Shown here: positions 15,873 through 23,167 of the stretch, piece by piece | Numbering within the stretch: the first letter of the stretch is position 1 | Layout of the letters: each line of letters begins with the position of its first letter | From: Hymenobacter mucosus | GTDB taxonomy: Bacteria > Bacteroidota > Bacteroidia > Cytophagales > Hymenobacteraceae | DNA length: 64,000 bases | NCBI RefSeq assembly: GCF_900188255.1 | Contig: NZ_FZNS01000004.1 | Span: 310,001 to 374,000 of the forward strand | Direction of reading: 5' to 3' | Made by a program: the position numbers and the translations under genes | Notes under the pieces: model-generated | What the model was told of the DNA's origin: nothing | Seen by the model: the letters and a program-made list of their open reading frames with translations, nothing else | The model's database searches: none

Positions 15873-16775
15873 ATGCCTTGCCTTGCCACTTCCGAACGTT
15901 ATAGTATCCGCTTACCTGAAGGCCACCGATTTCCTATTGCCAAGTATAGTCTGATTCGAGAGCAACTGCTTTGGCAGGGAATTGCGCCGCCCCAGGACTT
16001 CTACGACCCCGGCTTGTGCGCCGAGGAAGACATTTTGCGGGTGCACTCGCCCGACTACTGGCAGCGGGTGCGCGACTTGCAACTTACCCCGGCCGAAGTG
16101 CGCCGCCTGGGCTTACCCCAAAGCGCCGAACTAATGTGGCGCTCGTTGAGTAGCTCAGCGGGCACGGTGCAGTCGGCGCGGCGGGCCTTGCTGCAAGGGA
16201 TTGGTATGAGCTTAGCGGGAGGCACTCACCACGCCTTCCGCGACCGGGGCGAGGGGTTTTGCGTGCTGAACGATATTGCTATTGCGGCGGCTCACCTGCT
16301 GCACCACCACTTGGTCCGGCAGGTGCTGGTAGTAGACCTTGACGTGCACCAAGGCGACGGCACGGCCAGTATTTTCCGGCAGGAGCCGCGCGTATTTACC
16401 TTTTCCATGCACGCGGGGGCCAACTACCCTTTGCGCAAAGAACAATCGGACCTGGATGTGCCCTTGGCGGTAGGCACCGACGATGCTACTTACTTACAAA
16501 CTTTGCACCGCGTTCTACCAGCCCTTTTGGAACAAGTGCAGCCCGATTTCATCTTTTTTCAGGCCGGAGTAGATGTACTAGCCACCGACAAACTGGGCAA
16601 GCTGGCCCTCACGCAAGCCGGCTGCCGCCAGCGCGATGAGTTTGTGCTAGGCTTATGCCGGCAGCACCAAATACCCGTGGCCGTGAGCATGGGCGGGGGC
16701 TACTCAGAGCAGCTCCGCGACATTGTAGATGCCCACTGCAACACGTTTCAGGTAGCCTACAACGTATTCGGCTAA
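15873..16775 (+). CDS. Histone deacetylase / AcuC-like family hydrolase
   Basis: 300 aa from the ATG at 15873 (an in-frame TTG three codons earlier is less likely). HDAC-fold hallmarks: RLPEGHRFPIAKYSLI at the start, GGTHHAFRDRGEGFCVLNDIA (catalytic His pair and tyrosine-loop region), VVDLDVHQGDGTA (zinc ligands Asp and His), FQAGVDVLATDKLG (third zinc ligand Asp) and SMGGGY. Bacterial members deacetylate small molecules, polyamines or proteins; the substrate here is not deducible. Confidence 0.92.
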   Translation: MPCLATSERYSIRLPEGHRFPIAKYSLIREQLLWQGIAPPQDFYDPGLCAEEDILRVHSPDYWQRVRDLQLTPAEVRRLGLPQSAELMWRSLSSSAGTVQSARRALLQGIGMSLAGGTHHAFRDRGEGFCVLNDIAIAAAHLLHHHLVRQVLVVDLDVHQGDGTASIFRQEPRVFTFSMHAGANYPLRKEQSDLDVPLAVGTDDATYLQTLHRVLPALLEQVQPDFIFFQAGVDVLATDKLGKLALTQAGCRQRDEFVLGLCRQHQIPVAVSMGGGYSEQLRDIVDAHCNTFQVAYNVFG

Positions 16776-16834
16776 GGCTGGCCGTGCGCACCTAACGTTA
16801 GAAACGCAACTCACGCGGAGGCCCTTCCCGCCAC

Positions 16835-16842
16835 TACTTTTG
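16835..16842 (+). promoter_or_regulatory. -7 box (TAnnTTTG) for J-domain gene
   Basis: TACTTTTG ends 5 nt before the ATG at 16848. No good -33 TTTG is visible at the expected distance. Confidence 0.5.
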
Positions 16843-16847
16843 CACCT

Positions 16848-17879
16848 ATGAACCTTCATAATCCTTTCACCGACCTGCCCGCTGCTACTGCTCTTCCCGT
16901 TCCTGCTTCGGGGGAGGCGGTAGGCACGCCCGCCCAGCAGGCTTTTCGCGCGGCCGTGGAGCAGGTAGAAAGCTTGCGCCAACGCCTGCGGGAAGTACGC
17001 GCCGAGCAAGCCGATGCCCGCCGCCGGTACTGGCAGCAGGTGGGCCCCGCCGCCGAGGCCGTTGTACAAGCCCGCCGGGCCCTATTCGCTCCCTTGGAAG
17101 AAGGATTGCTCCTAAGTTATTTCAGCCGGTTGGAGCATCGCCAGCTACAGGAAGTAATTCTGGGGAACGCGCGGGCCTTGCAAGACCGGTTTGGGGAAGA
17201 CGCCGCCGACATATTGCGCAAGTACGGACCGCGCCGCCGCGTGGAAGACGAGGATGAGCCCGACAGCGCCACCTCACCGCCAACCCCACAGCCCAACTCT
17301 ACCCTACCACCCCACGAGCAGGCGGCGGCCCAGGCCCGCAACCGCCGCAAGTCCAAGGCCGAGAAAGCCCAACTGGCCGCCGAGCAGCAAGCCCAGGCGG
17401 AGCAGCAAGCCCAGGCGGAGCAGCAAGCCCTGCTGGCAAATACCAAGAGCCTGTACCGCCAGTTGGCCCGCACCCACCACCCCGATTTAGAGCGCGACCC
17501 CGCCATTCAGCAGCAGAAAACTGCCCTGATGCAGCGCATCACGGAAGCCTACGAAGCCAACGACCTCTATACGCTACTGCAGTTGCTCTCCGAAGCCGCC
17601 CCCGCCGACCAAGCTGATGATACCGTGCTGGCCCGCTACACTCAGGCCCTGCACCGTCAGCAAACGGAGCTTAAGCAGGAACTACAGGCCCTTAAGTTTG
17701 GTGAAAACGGCTTTTCCGGGAGCAGCGGCAAGAAACGCGAGCAGGAATTACGGCAGATTAAACGCCACCTGCGGGCCGAGGCGGAGTACTTAGAACACAT
17801 CTTGCGGCTGGTGCAGGAGCCCGAAGGCCTGCGCGAAGTGCTGCGCGAGCTTGCCAGCGCCGGCCACGACACCGTGTAG
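16848..17879 (+). CDS. J-domain-containing protein
   Basis: 343 aa, not DnaK's usual DnaJ layout. The N-terminal 120 residues are helical. A low-complexity linker (about 130-195) includes AEQQAQAEQQAQAEQQA, encoded by near-identical 18-nt units at 17380-17430. A J-domain-like segment (about 198-245) carries LYRQLARTHHPDLERD with the HPD motif near residue 210. A Gln/Glu-rich coiled coil ends the protein. HPD stimulates Hsp70 ATPase in the family, so this is probably a specialised co-chaperone. Client unknown. Confidence 0.8.
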   Translation: MNLHNPFTDLPAATALPVPASGEAVGTPAQQAFRAAVEQVESLRQRLREVRAEQADARRRYWQQVGPAAEAVVQARRALFAPLEEGLLLSYFSRLEHRQLQEVILGNARALQDRFGEDAADILRKYGPRRRVEDEDEPDSATSPPTPQPNSTLPPHEQAAAQARNRRKSKAEKAQLAAEQQAQAEQQAQAEQQALLANTKSLYRQLARTHHPDLERDPAIQQQKTALMQRITEAYEANDLYTLLQLLSEAAPADQADDTVLARYTQALHRQQTELKQELQALKFGENGFSGSSGKKREQELRQIKRHLRAEAEYLEHILRLVQEPEGLREVLRELASAGHDTV

Positions 17880-18048
17880 CCGAGTCCCTACACCCAAGAT
17901 GGCACGGTGACGATTGGCCATCGTAATAATTGCAAGCTGAACAGTAAAGTGCTATCTTCCCCTTTGCAAAATATTCCTTTTCTAGTATATGCACCTTACT
18001 CAGAGCATTTAAGCTGGGTAGGCAGATAGCGCGCTTGTTCAGCTCTGC

Positions 18049-18513
18049 ATGATTTTAACCCTTACGAACCTTCGGACCCAGTACGACCCTGATCTGTCTT
18101 TTGTGCGGCTACAATGGCACTCGGCCCAGCCTGGCATGGCTGGGTTTCAGCAGAGCTTAAACCTGGTGGCTTGTTTGGTGGAGCAAGGAACCGTGCACGA
18201 CGCCCTCATTGACTTGCACGGCCTACCTAATATTGGTCTGGAAGATCAGTTTTGGCTTGCTACCAACTGGCTACCCCGAGTGTCCGTACCGGCCGTTCAG
18301 CGGGCAGCCCTTGTGCTACCGCCCTCAAACTCCTACAATCAGCTTGTAGTGGAAAGCCTGATTCGGACCGGGCGCCATTTTATGCATTATGACATCCAGT
18401 TCTTCACTACCAGCATAGATGCCTTAGACTGGTTGTTTCACGAGAAGCCGTGTACCCAAGAACACCTAGATACCGAGTGGAAAGAGCCTAAGCAGGTTTC
18501 TGCGGGGCTGTAG
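18049..18513 (+). CDS. Hypothetical protein (STAS/SpoIIAA-like size)
   Basis: 154 aa, not confidently recognised. No signal peptide or membrane helix. The alternating hydrophobic pattern (LIDLHGLPNIGLEDQFWLAT, AALVLPPSNSYNQLVVESLI, YDIQFFTTSIDALDWLF) resembles the SpoIIAA/STAS-like small alpha/beta proteins common in this group. ATG at 18049 directly follows a Pyr-rich stretch. Confidence 0.7.
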   Translation: MILTLTNLRTQYDPDLSFVRLQWHSAQPGMAGFQQSLNLVACLVEQGTVHDALIDLHGLPNIGLEDQFWLATNWLPRVSVPAVQRAALVLPPSNSYNQLVVESLIRTGRHFMHYDIQFFTTSIDALDWLFHEKPCTQEHLDTEWKEPKQVSAGL

Positions 18514-18602
18514 AACTTGATTTGCGCAGGAATGGTAAACTGCTGCTTAATTCTGCCACCGCTGTTTGTGCATTTGTGCCAAGAGGCGCCTATGCTACCC
18601 AT

Positions 18603-19511
18603 CTACTGTAGAAACTCCACCACCTGCTGCATCACGGCGGGGTCGCGCATGATGCGGTTGTGGCCCAGGCCTGTGGTGGGCCGAAAATCCAACAGGGGCC
18701 AACTGGCGGCTATTTCCTGAGCCTCAGCGAAGGGAATGCTCGCGTCCGTATCGTCGTGAAAAAGCACGGCACGGTCTACTGGTAGTCTGCTCCCCATATG
18801 CAGCAAACTAAAGCTTTCGGCGTCGCGGCCGTGCTGGTCTTGTACGTGCTGCATCATGCGAGCAACGACGGCCGCTGGCAACCGCAGCAGGGCGGCAAAG
18901 CGTTGAGCCACGGCCATGGTACTACCCGGCACGGCCAACAGTACCAGCCGGGGCAACCGCCCAGTAGTGGCCTGGTTGAAGTGCACGGGCACACCCGCCG
19001 TAGCTGCTCCACCAAAAGAATGCGCCACCACGGCGTACACCTTCCCCAAAGTATCAGCCACGGCTTGCACCGCCGCGCCAAAGGCCGGCAGGGTGGTATG
19101 GGTACCGGGTGAGGCGCCATGAGCCGGCCCATCCACGGCTACCACCCGAAACCCCGCCGCCACCAACGTGCGCGCCAAGTAGCCCCAGAAGGAGGCCCGG
19201 TGCTCCCACCCGTGCACAAGAAGCACGGTACGCTGCCCGGCCGGGTTCCACTCGTAGGCGGCCACCTTACTGTGCGCCGTAGGTACCCAAAACAGCCGGG
19301 CATCGGCCAAAGCAGCTGTTTCCCATTTCTTCTCCACCAACCGGCGCGGCGTAGTGAAGAGCTGCCAAGCTGCCGCGAAGGCAAGCTTCGTAGAAACAGC
19401 AGCCAGCAGCCGAAACTTTACCCGCAGGAACTTTATACCGGGCGGATCTTGGGCAAACGCTGATGAAGAGTTCAAGGGAGTAACTGGCGGCATAAGAGCA
19501 GCTATATACAC
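18603..19511 (-). CDS. Alpha/beta hydrolase
   Basis: 302 aa. Oxyanion motif VLLVHGWEHRASFW, nucleophile elbow VAHSFGGAAT, acid region FHDDTDASIPFAEA, and catalytic His in TTGLGHNRIM, a complete Ser-Asp-His triad. A serine hydrolase of unknown substrate. It stands alone between the 154-aa gene (+) and the XRE regulator, with 55 nt to the latter's stop. Confidence 0.9.
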   Translation of the reverse strand: MYIAALMPPVTPLNSSSAFAQDPPGIKFLRVKFRLLAAVSTKLAFAAAWQLFTTPRRLVEKKWETAALADARLFWVPTAHSKVAAYEWNPAGQRTVLLVHGWEHRASFWGYLARTLVAAGFRVVAVDGPAHGASPGTHTTLPAFGAAVQAVADTLGKVYAVVAHSFGGAATAGVPVHFNQATTGRLPRLVLLAVPGSTMAVAQRFAALLRLPAAVVARMMQHVQDQHGRDAESFSLLHMGSRLPVDRAVLFHDDTDASIPFAEAQEIAASWPLLDFRPTTGLGHNRIMRDPAVMQQVVEFLQ

Positions 19512-19566
19512 TAAGTGAACAGGGCGGTTTGCCCCCTAGGTAGTCAAGGACTGGGAAGTAGCGCTA

Positions 19567-20328
19567 CTACCCCAAACGTGCCAGTAACTCTTCTACTTGT
19601 CGCTCCAGACGGGTTACGCGCTCTTCCACGAGGGCCGGGGGCCGCAGATAGGTGCTAAACACGCCCTGCACTTCCCATACTTCCAAGGCATCCGCGAACG
19701 GCAAGTCTTGCACCGGATAGTCGGGATTGTCGGCGCGCAGGCGCAACACGTTGTCGGATCGGTGCTCTACCAAACGACGCACCACCAACTGGTTTTGCAG
19801 CACAAAGGCATACAAGCGGCCCGCTCGCAGGCGCAGAGTGGCTTTGTCAACGCGGCAGGTAAGCAACACATCCTGATGACGCACCGTGGGCTGCATATCG
19901 GCCCCTTGCATCTCAAAGGCCCGAGTGGCCGACCCAAGCTCGTGCGGAAACGACAACGACGGCAGCGCGTCCACAAACGAGGCGTCATGATGGCGCACAA
20001 TGTATTCCAATAGGCGCGCAGTGGGCACGTAGGGCGTTAGGTGCTGCGTGCGGTCAGCCAAGGCAGGCTCGGGTGCGGCTACCTCCGGCTGTTGGTAACG
20101 CTCAAAACCATAGAGGTCATTTACAGTGAGTTCTTTTGTAAGTAGCAGGTCTACCGACAGGCCAAAATAATGAGCAATCTGGATAAGTGTTTCCATTTTA
20201 GGCTCTGACCTACCCTCCTCGTACGCACCAACGCTGGGCCGAGCCAGGCCAAACAACTCCGCAAAAGCCGCCTGACTCAGCTTCTTAACAGTTCTGATCT
20301 TTCGAATATTCTTACCAACGTGCGACAT
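19567..20328 (-). CDS. XRE family regulator with S24/LexA-like C-terminal domain
   Basis: 253 aa. HTH_3 at 5-60 (IRKIRTVKKLSQAAFAELFG followed by LARPSVGAYEEGRSEP). The S24-fold region is about 130-230, but the self-cleavage Ser motif GDSMxP reads GADMQP (Ser to Asp) and the usual catalytic Lys position reads VVRRLV (Arg). Autoproteolysis therefore looks lost, and the domain probably dimerises or senses a ligand. A C-terminal coiled coil (RVTRLERQVEELLARL) follows. Two palindromes just upstream of its start look like its operators. It diverges from the PspA-flotillin-ATPase operon. Confidence 0.9.
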   Translation of the reverse strand: MSHVGKNIRKIRTVKKLSQAAFAELFGLARPSVGAYEEGRSEPKMETLIQIAHYFGLSVDLLLTKELTVNDLYGFERYQQPEVAAPEPALADRTQHLTPYVPTARLLEYIVRHHDASFVDALPSLSFPHELGSATRAFEMQGADMQPTVRHQDVLLTCRVDKATLRLRAGRLYAFVLQNQLVVRRLVEHRSDNVLRLRADNPDYPVQDLPFADALEVWEVQGVFSTYLRPPALVEERVTRLERQVEELLARLG

Positions 20329-20347
20329 GGCAGCAAAAAATATTTTC

Positions 20348-20362
20348 GCTCAAACTTTGAGC
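20348..20362. promoter_or_regulatory. Putative operator 1 of the XRE regulator
   Basis: Perfect 7-bp inverted repeat GCTCAAA-C-TTTGAGC starting 20 nt upstream of the XRE start codon, typical size and place for an XRE operator. A half site TTTGAGC recurs at about 20440-20447, nearer the divergent operon. Confidence 0.6.
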
Positions 20363-20366
20363 ATAT

Positions 20367-20380
20367 ACTGAAACTTCAGT
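20367..20380. promoter_or_regulatory. Putative operator 2 (different palindrome)
   Basis: Perfect 6-bp inverted repeat ACTGAA-AC-TTCAGT, 4 nt from operator 1. A different sequence, so it may bind another factor or be a second site class. Confidence 0.4.
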
Positions 20381-20524
20381 ACCATTGCACCGTAAAGCTA
20401 CCACATTACTGGCAAGGTAATTTCTAAAATACGCTATTTTTTTGAGCAAGTCATTAGCATAATGTGCTTGGAAAAGTAGCAATGGGTGCTGGTAGTTTCT
20501 CAACTCTTACCTCTTTATCTTACT

Positions 20525-20923
20525 ATGCCCAACCGCTACTTCACCACTGTCAAGACCTTTTTACTGGAACTAGGCTTTGACATTCGCCATGAGGAGCCCA
20601 CCGACAATGTACTAGTGGTCAATAAGCTGGAACTGGGCATCCGACACCTTGTGCTAAGCTGCGGGGAGCCCCTACTTATTCTGGAACAGTACCTGCTGGA
20701 CGTACCGCAACCCTCCTGCGAAGTCTACCAGCTGCTACTCCAGAAAAATCGTGACATCATTCACGGAGCATTTGTGCTGGATGAGACGGGGCGCAAAGTC
20801 ATCTTCCGCGACACTCTCCAACTAGAACACCTCGACCGCCCCGAGCTGGAGGCAGTTTTCAATTCCCTCGCCCTGCTGCTGAGCGAATTTGGCGACGAGC
20901 TGATTGCCTTTTCCAAAGGTTAA
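20525..20923 (+). CDS. YbjN / CesT-like fold protein, first gene of PspA-flotillin-ATPase operon
   Basis: 132 aa from ATG 20525 (MPNRYFTTVKTFLLELGFDI). The 13 upstream codons look non-coding. The alpha/beta pattern resembles the YbjN/type III chaperone-like fold: an N-terminal helix, strands NVLVVNKLELGIRHLVLSC and PLLILEQYLLDVP, then helices. Family members sit with PspA and flotillin genes in many bacteria. Likely a cytosolic partner or adaptor (inference). 42 nt upstream of pspA. Confidence 0.65.
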   Translation: MPNRYFTTVKTFLLELGFDIRHEEPTDNVLVVNKLELGIRHLVLSCGEPLLILEQYLLDVPQPSCEVYQLLLQKNRDIIHGAFVLDETGRKVIFRDTLQLEHLDRPELEAVFNSLALLLSEFGDELIAFSKG

Positions 20924-20965
20924 TTTTTAACGCGGGGCCCTGCTTCGCACTACCCAGTATCTGCC

Positions 20966-21667
20966 ATGAATATCTTCAACCGCATTTTCAAGATTGGGCA
21001 GGCCGAGGCGCATTCGGCCGTAAATCAGCTTGAAGACCCAATCAAAATGACTGAACAGGGCTTGCGCGACCTGCGCCACGACCTCGACAAAGCGCTGCAT
21101 GCACTGGCCGAAGTAAAGGCCTTGGCCATTCGCAGCCGCAACGACAGGGCCGCTTACCAAGCCAAAGCCCTCGACTACGAAAACAAGGCCGTACTGCTGC
21201 TGCAACGGGCCCACCAGGGGGAACTAGCCGCCACCGAAGCGGACCGCCTAGCTAGCGAGGCGCTGGTAAAGAAAGCTGAGAACGAAGCTCATGCCGGCCG
21301 CAGCGCCCAAGAGCAGGCTACCTTCGAGGCCTCAGCCCAGCAACTGGAGCAGAACGTGCAGCAGCTCAAACAAACCATCAGCCAGTGGGACAATGAACTA
21401 CGCACCCTGAAAGCCCGGGTAACGGTGAGCACCGCTACCAAGACCATTAATCAGCAACTGGCCCAGTTAGATTCCTCAGGCACCGTAGCGCTACTAGAGC
21501 GCATGAAGGAGAAAATTGCTACCGAAGAAGCCTTGGCCGAGTCGTACGGGCAGATTGCTCAGGAGAGCAAGTCCATCGACCAAGAGATTGATAAGGCCCT
21601 GGGTTCAACCGGCGCCGGGCAAGCAGCTACTGAGTTGCAAGCGTTGAAAGCTAAGTTAGGCCTATAA
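20966..21667 (+). CDS. PspA/IM30 family protein
   Basis: 233 aa, almost entirely coiled coil, with the N-terminal amphipathic segment MNIFNRIFKIGQAEAHSAVN and PspA-like EDPIKMTEQGLRDLRHDLDKAL. ESCRT-III superfamily; polymerises on stressed inner membrane to stabilise it. Second gene of the operon, following the YbjN-like gene and upstream of small membrane proteins, YqiJ-like and flotillin genes, a known envelope-stress association. Confidence 0.92.
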   Translation: MNIFNRIFKIGQAEAHSAVNQLEDPIKMTEQGLRDLRHDLDKALHALAEVKALAIRSRNDRAAYQAKALDYENKAVLLLQRAHQGELAATEADRLASEALVKKAENEAHAGRSAQEQATFEASAQQLEQNVQQLKQTISQWDNELRTLKARVTVSTATKTINQQLAQLDSSGTVALLERMKEKIATEEALAESYGQIAQESKSIDQEIDKALGSTGAGQAATELQALKAKLGL

Positions 21668-21717
21668 GCCTTCCTCATTTCCTTCATATTACTACTTGAT
21701 CATCCGACTTGAACGAT

Positions 21718-21927
21718 ATGAATACCAGCGAAAAGAGTGCTTATTACTTGGGAGGGTTGATTGTTATAGCCACTGCTGTGGCGCGTGCGTTGCATTACCT
21801 CGACGCCTGCCAAACTGCCCCTATGGTGTTTGGATTTGCCATTCTTATTGCCGGGCAACAGCAGTACGTGAAGCGGCTGAAGCGCCGGAACGCGGAACTA
21901 GAAGGGGAGGCGCTACAACAGCAGTAA
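21718..21927 (+). CDS. Small two-helix membrane protein
   Basis: 69 aa from ATG 21718 (a TTG three codons earlier is less likely). Two membrane helices (about 8-28 and 36-54), then a charged tail VKRLKRRNAELEGEAL. No family recognised. Located 50 nt after pspA in the same operon, suggesting a membrane anchor or partner for it. Confidence 0.7.
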   Translation: MNTSEKSAYYLGGLIVIATAVARALHYLDACQTAPMVFGFAILIAGQQQYVKRLKRRNAELEGEALQQQ

Positions 21928-22062
21928 CGAAGCTTCCCTACAAGCTACCCAAAGCTGGTACTGAGGCGCCTAGCTGGTTTTTTTGACCCTAACGGCTTAA
22001 AAGTATAGTACAGCTTACCGGAGTTTTCCTGACCTTTCTGAAGCGTTGCCAGCCTTACCCCT

Positions 22063-22722
22063 ATGACCGAATTGCTGCACGAGGCTCTGCTGCCACCTAA
22101 TCTGCTGCCTACCGGCCTGCTGGTGTTTGTGTTGTTGTATTGGCTAACGGTACTTGTGGGCGTACTTGATTTTAGGACAATTGATCTTGATACGGACCAC
22201 TATATGGATACCGGCCACCACGTAGATGGCCACCATGAGGTAGGAAACGGGGGCGTTGCTTGGCTAAACCAGGCCCTGGCGTTTTTTAACCTGGGCCGCG
22301 TGCCGCTTATGATCTTTCTGAGCTTTGTGGTCTTGCCCCTGTGGATTGGCAGCATCCTGCTCAATTATACCCTCGGCAACACGGCGCTAGTACCTGGTCT
22401 TTTGCTGCTGCTGCCATTGCTGCTGGGGAGTCTGCTGGCAGCCAAATTTCTGACCCTGCCCTTTGTCCACCTCTTCACGGCCATGCAAGCCGGCCACGAT
22501 GCCGGTACGCAGCCCCTTGGCAAAGTATGTACCGTGCTTTTGCCCACCACCGCCTACCGATTGGGCCAGGCTAGCGTGCCGGTGGTAACCGGGTCTCCGC
22601 TGGTGCTAAACGTGCATGCGGTCTCTCCCACTGCCAACCTTAGCAAGGGCGATACTGCTCTTGTCATCGACTACGACGCTACTCGGCGTTGCTACTTAAT
22701 AGAACCGTATGAAATAGTGTGA
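22063..22722 (+). CDS. YqiJ-like inner-membrane OB-fold protein
   Basis: 219 aa. Three or four membrane helices (14-38, 75-105, 110-135), a His/Asp-rich loop after the first (DLDTDHYMDTGHHVDGHHEV, possible metal binding), and a C-terminal NfeD/OB-like beta domain (about 150-215: LGKVCTVLLPTTAYRLGQAS followed by GDTALVIDYD). E. coli YqiJ is encoded next to flotillin YqiK; the same order occurs here. Probably organises membrane microdomains with the flotillin. Confidence 0.82.
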   Translation: MTELLHEALLPPNLLPTGLLVFVLLYWLTVLVGVLDFRTIDLDTDHYMDTGHHVDGHHEVGNGGVAWLNQALAFFNLGRVPLMIFLSFVVLPLWIGSILLNYTLGNTALVPGLLLLLPLLLGSLLAAKFLTLPFVHLFTAMQAGHDAGTQPLGKVCTVLLPTTAYRLGQASVPVVTGSPLVLNVHAVSPTANLSKGDTALVIDYDATRRCYLIEPYEIV

Positions 22723-22910
22723 CAATCCTATATTTTGCACTAGCCTTGCAGGAGTGGCCCGCTTATGCCTGTTGCTTTCTCGCTCCAATCCCTGTGTTTT
22801 TCTACTAGCCAGACCCGTAGCGCTGCTGCACTTTTTTACTACTACTCGTCGGCCCTTCAAGTCAGTTTACGCTTTATTCTCCGCCAACCTACTTCACCCT
22901 GCTATTCATC

Positions 22911-23024
22911 ATGACTGGTTTACTGCTCCAACTGAAAGCCTGGCTACACTGGCTGGGTCAGGTTCTGCTTGATGGAATGCTAGCGGACGTATTTGACCGG
23001 CTCGCTGACCTACTTTTTCCTTGA
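22911..23024 (+). CDS. Possible 37-aa amphipathic peptide
   Basis: ATG 22911 to TGA 23024, too short for routine calling. MTGLLLQLKAWLHWLGQVLL then DGMLADVFDRLADLLFP: a Trp/Leu-rich amphipathic helix. It lies in the 445-bp gap between the YqiJ-like and flotillin genes in the operon direction. Could be a membrane-binding peptide or chance. Confidence 0.3.
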   Translation: MTGLLLQLKAWLHWLGQVLLDGMLADVFDRLADLLFP

Positions 23025-23167
23025 GTCATTACAGACTTCGGCGCAGCCACTTTAGGGCCTGATGCCCTCCGTTTCCCTCTTCTAGTACCTTTTGCCCTAG
23101 CGGCCGCCCGTCTTAACTGGCTGCTCTCAATCACTGTATCTATTCCCTACTCCTACCTCCTACATCC

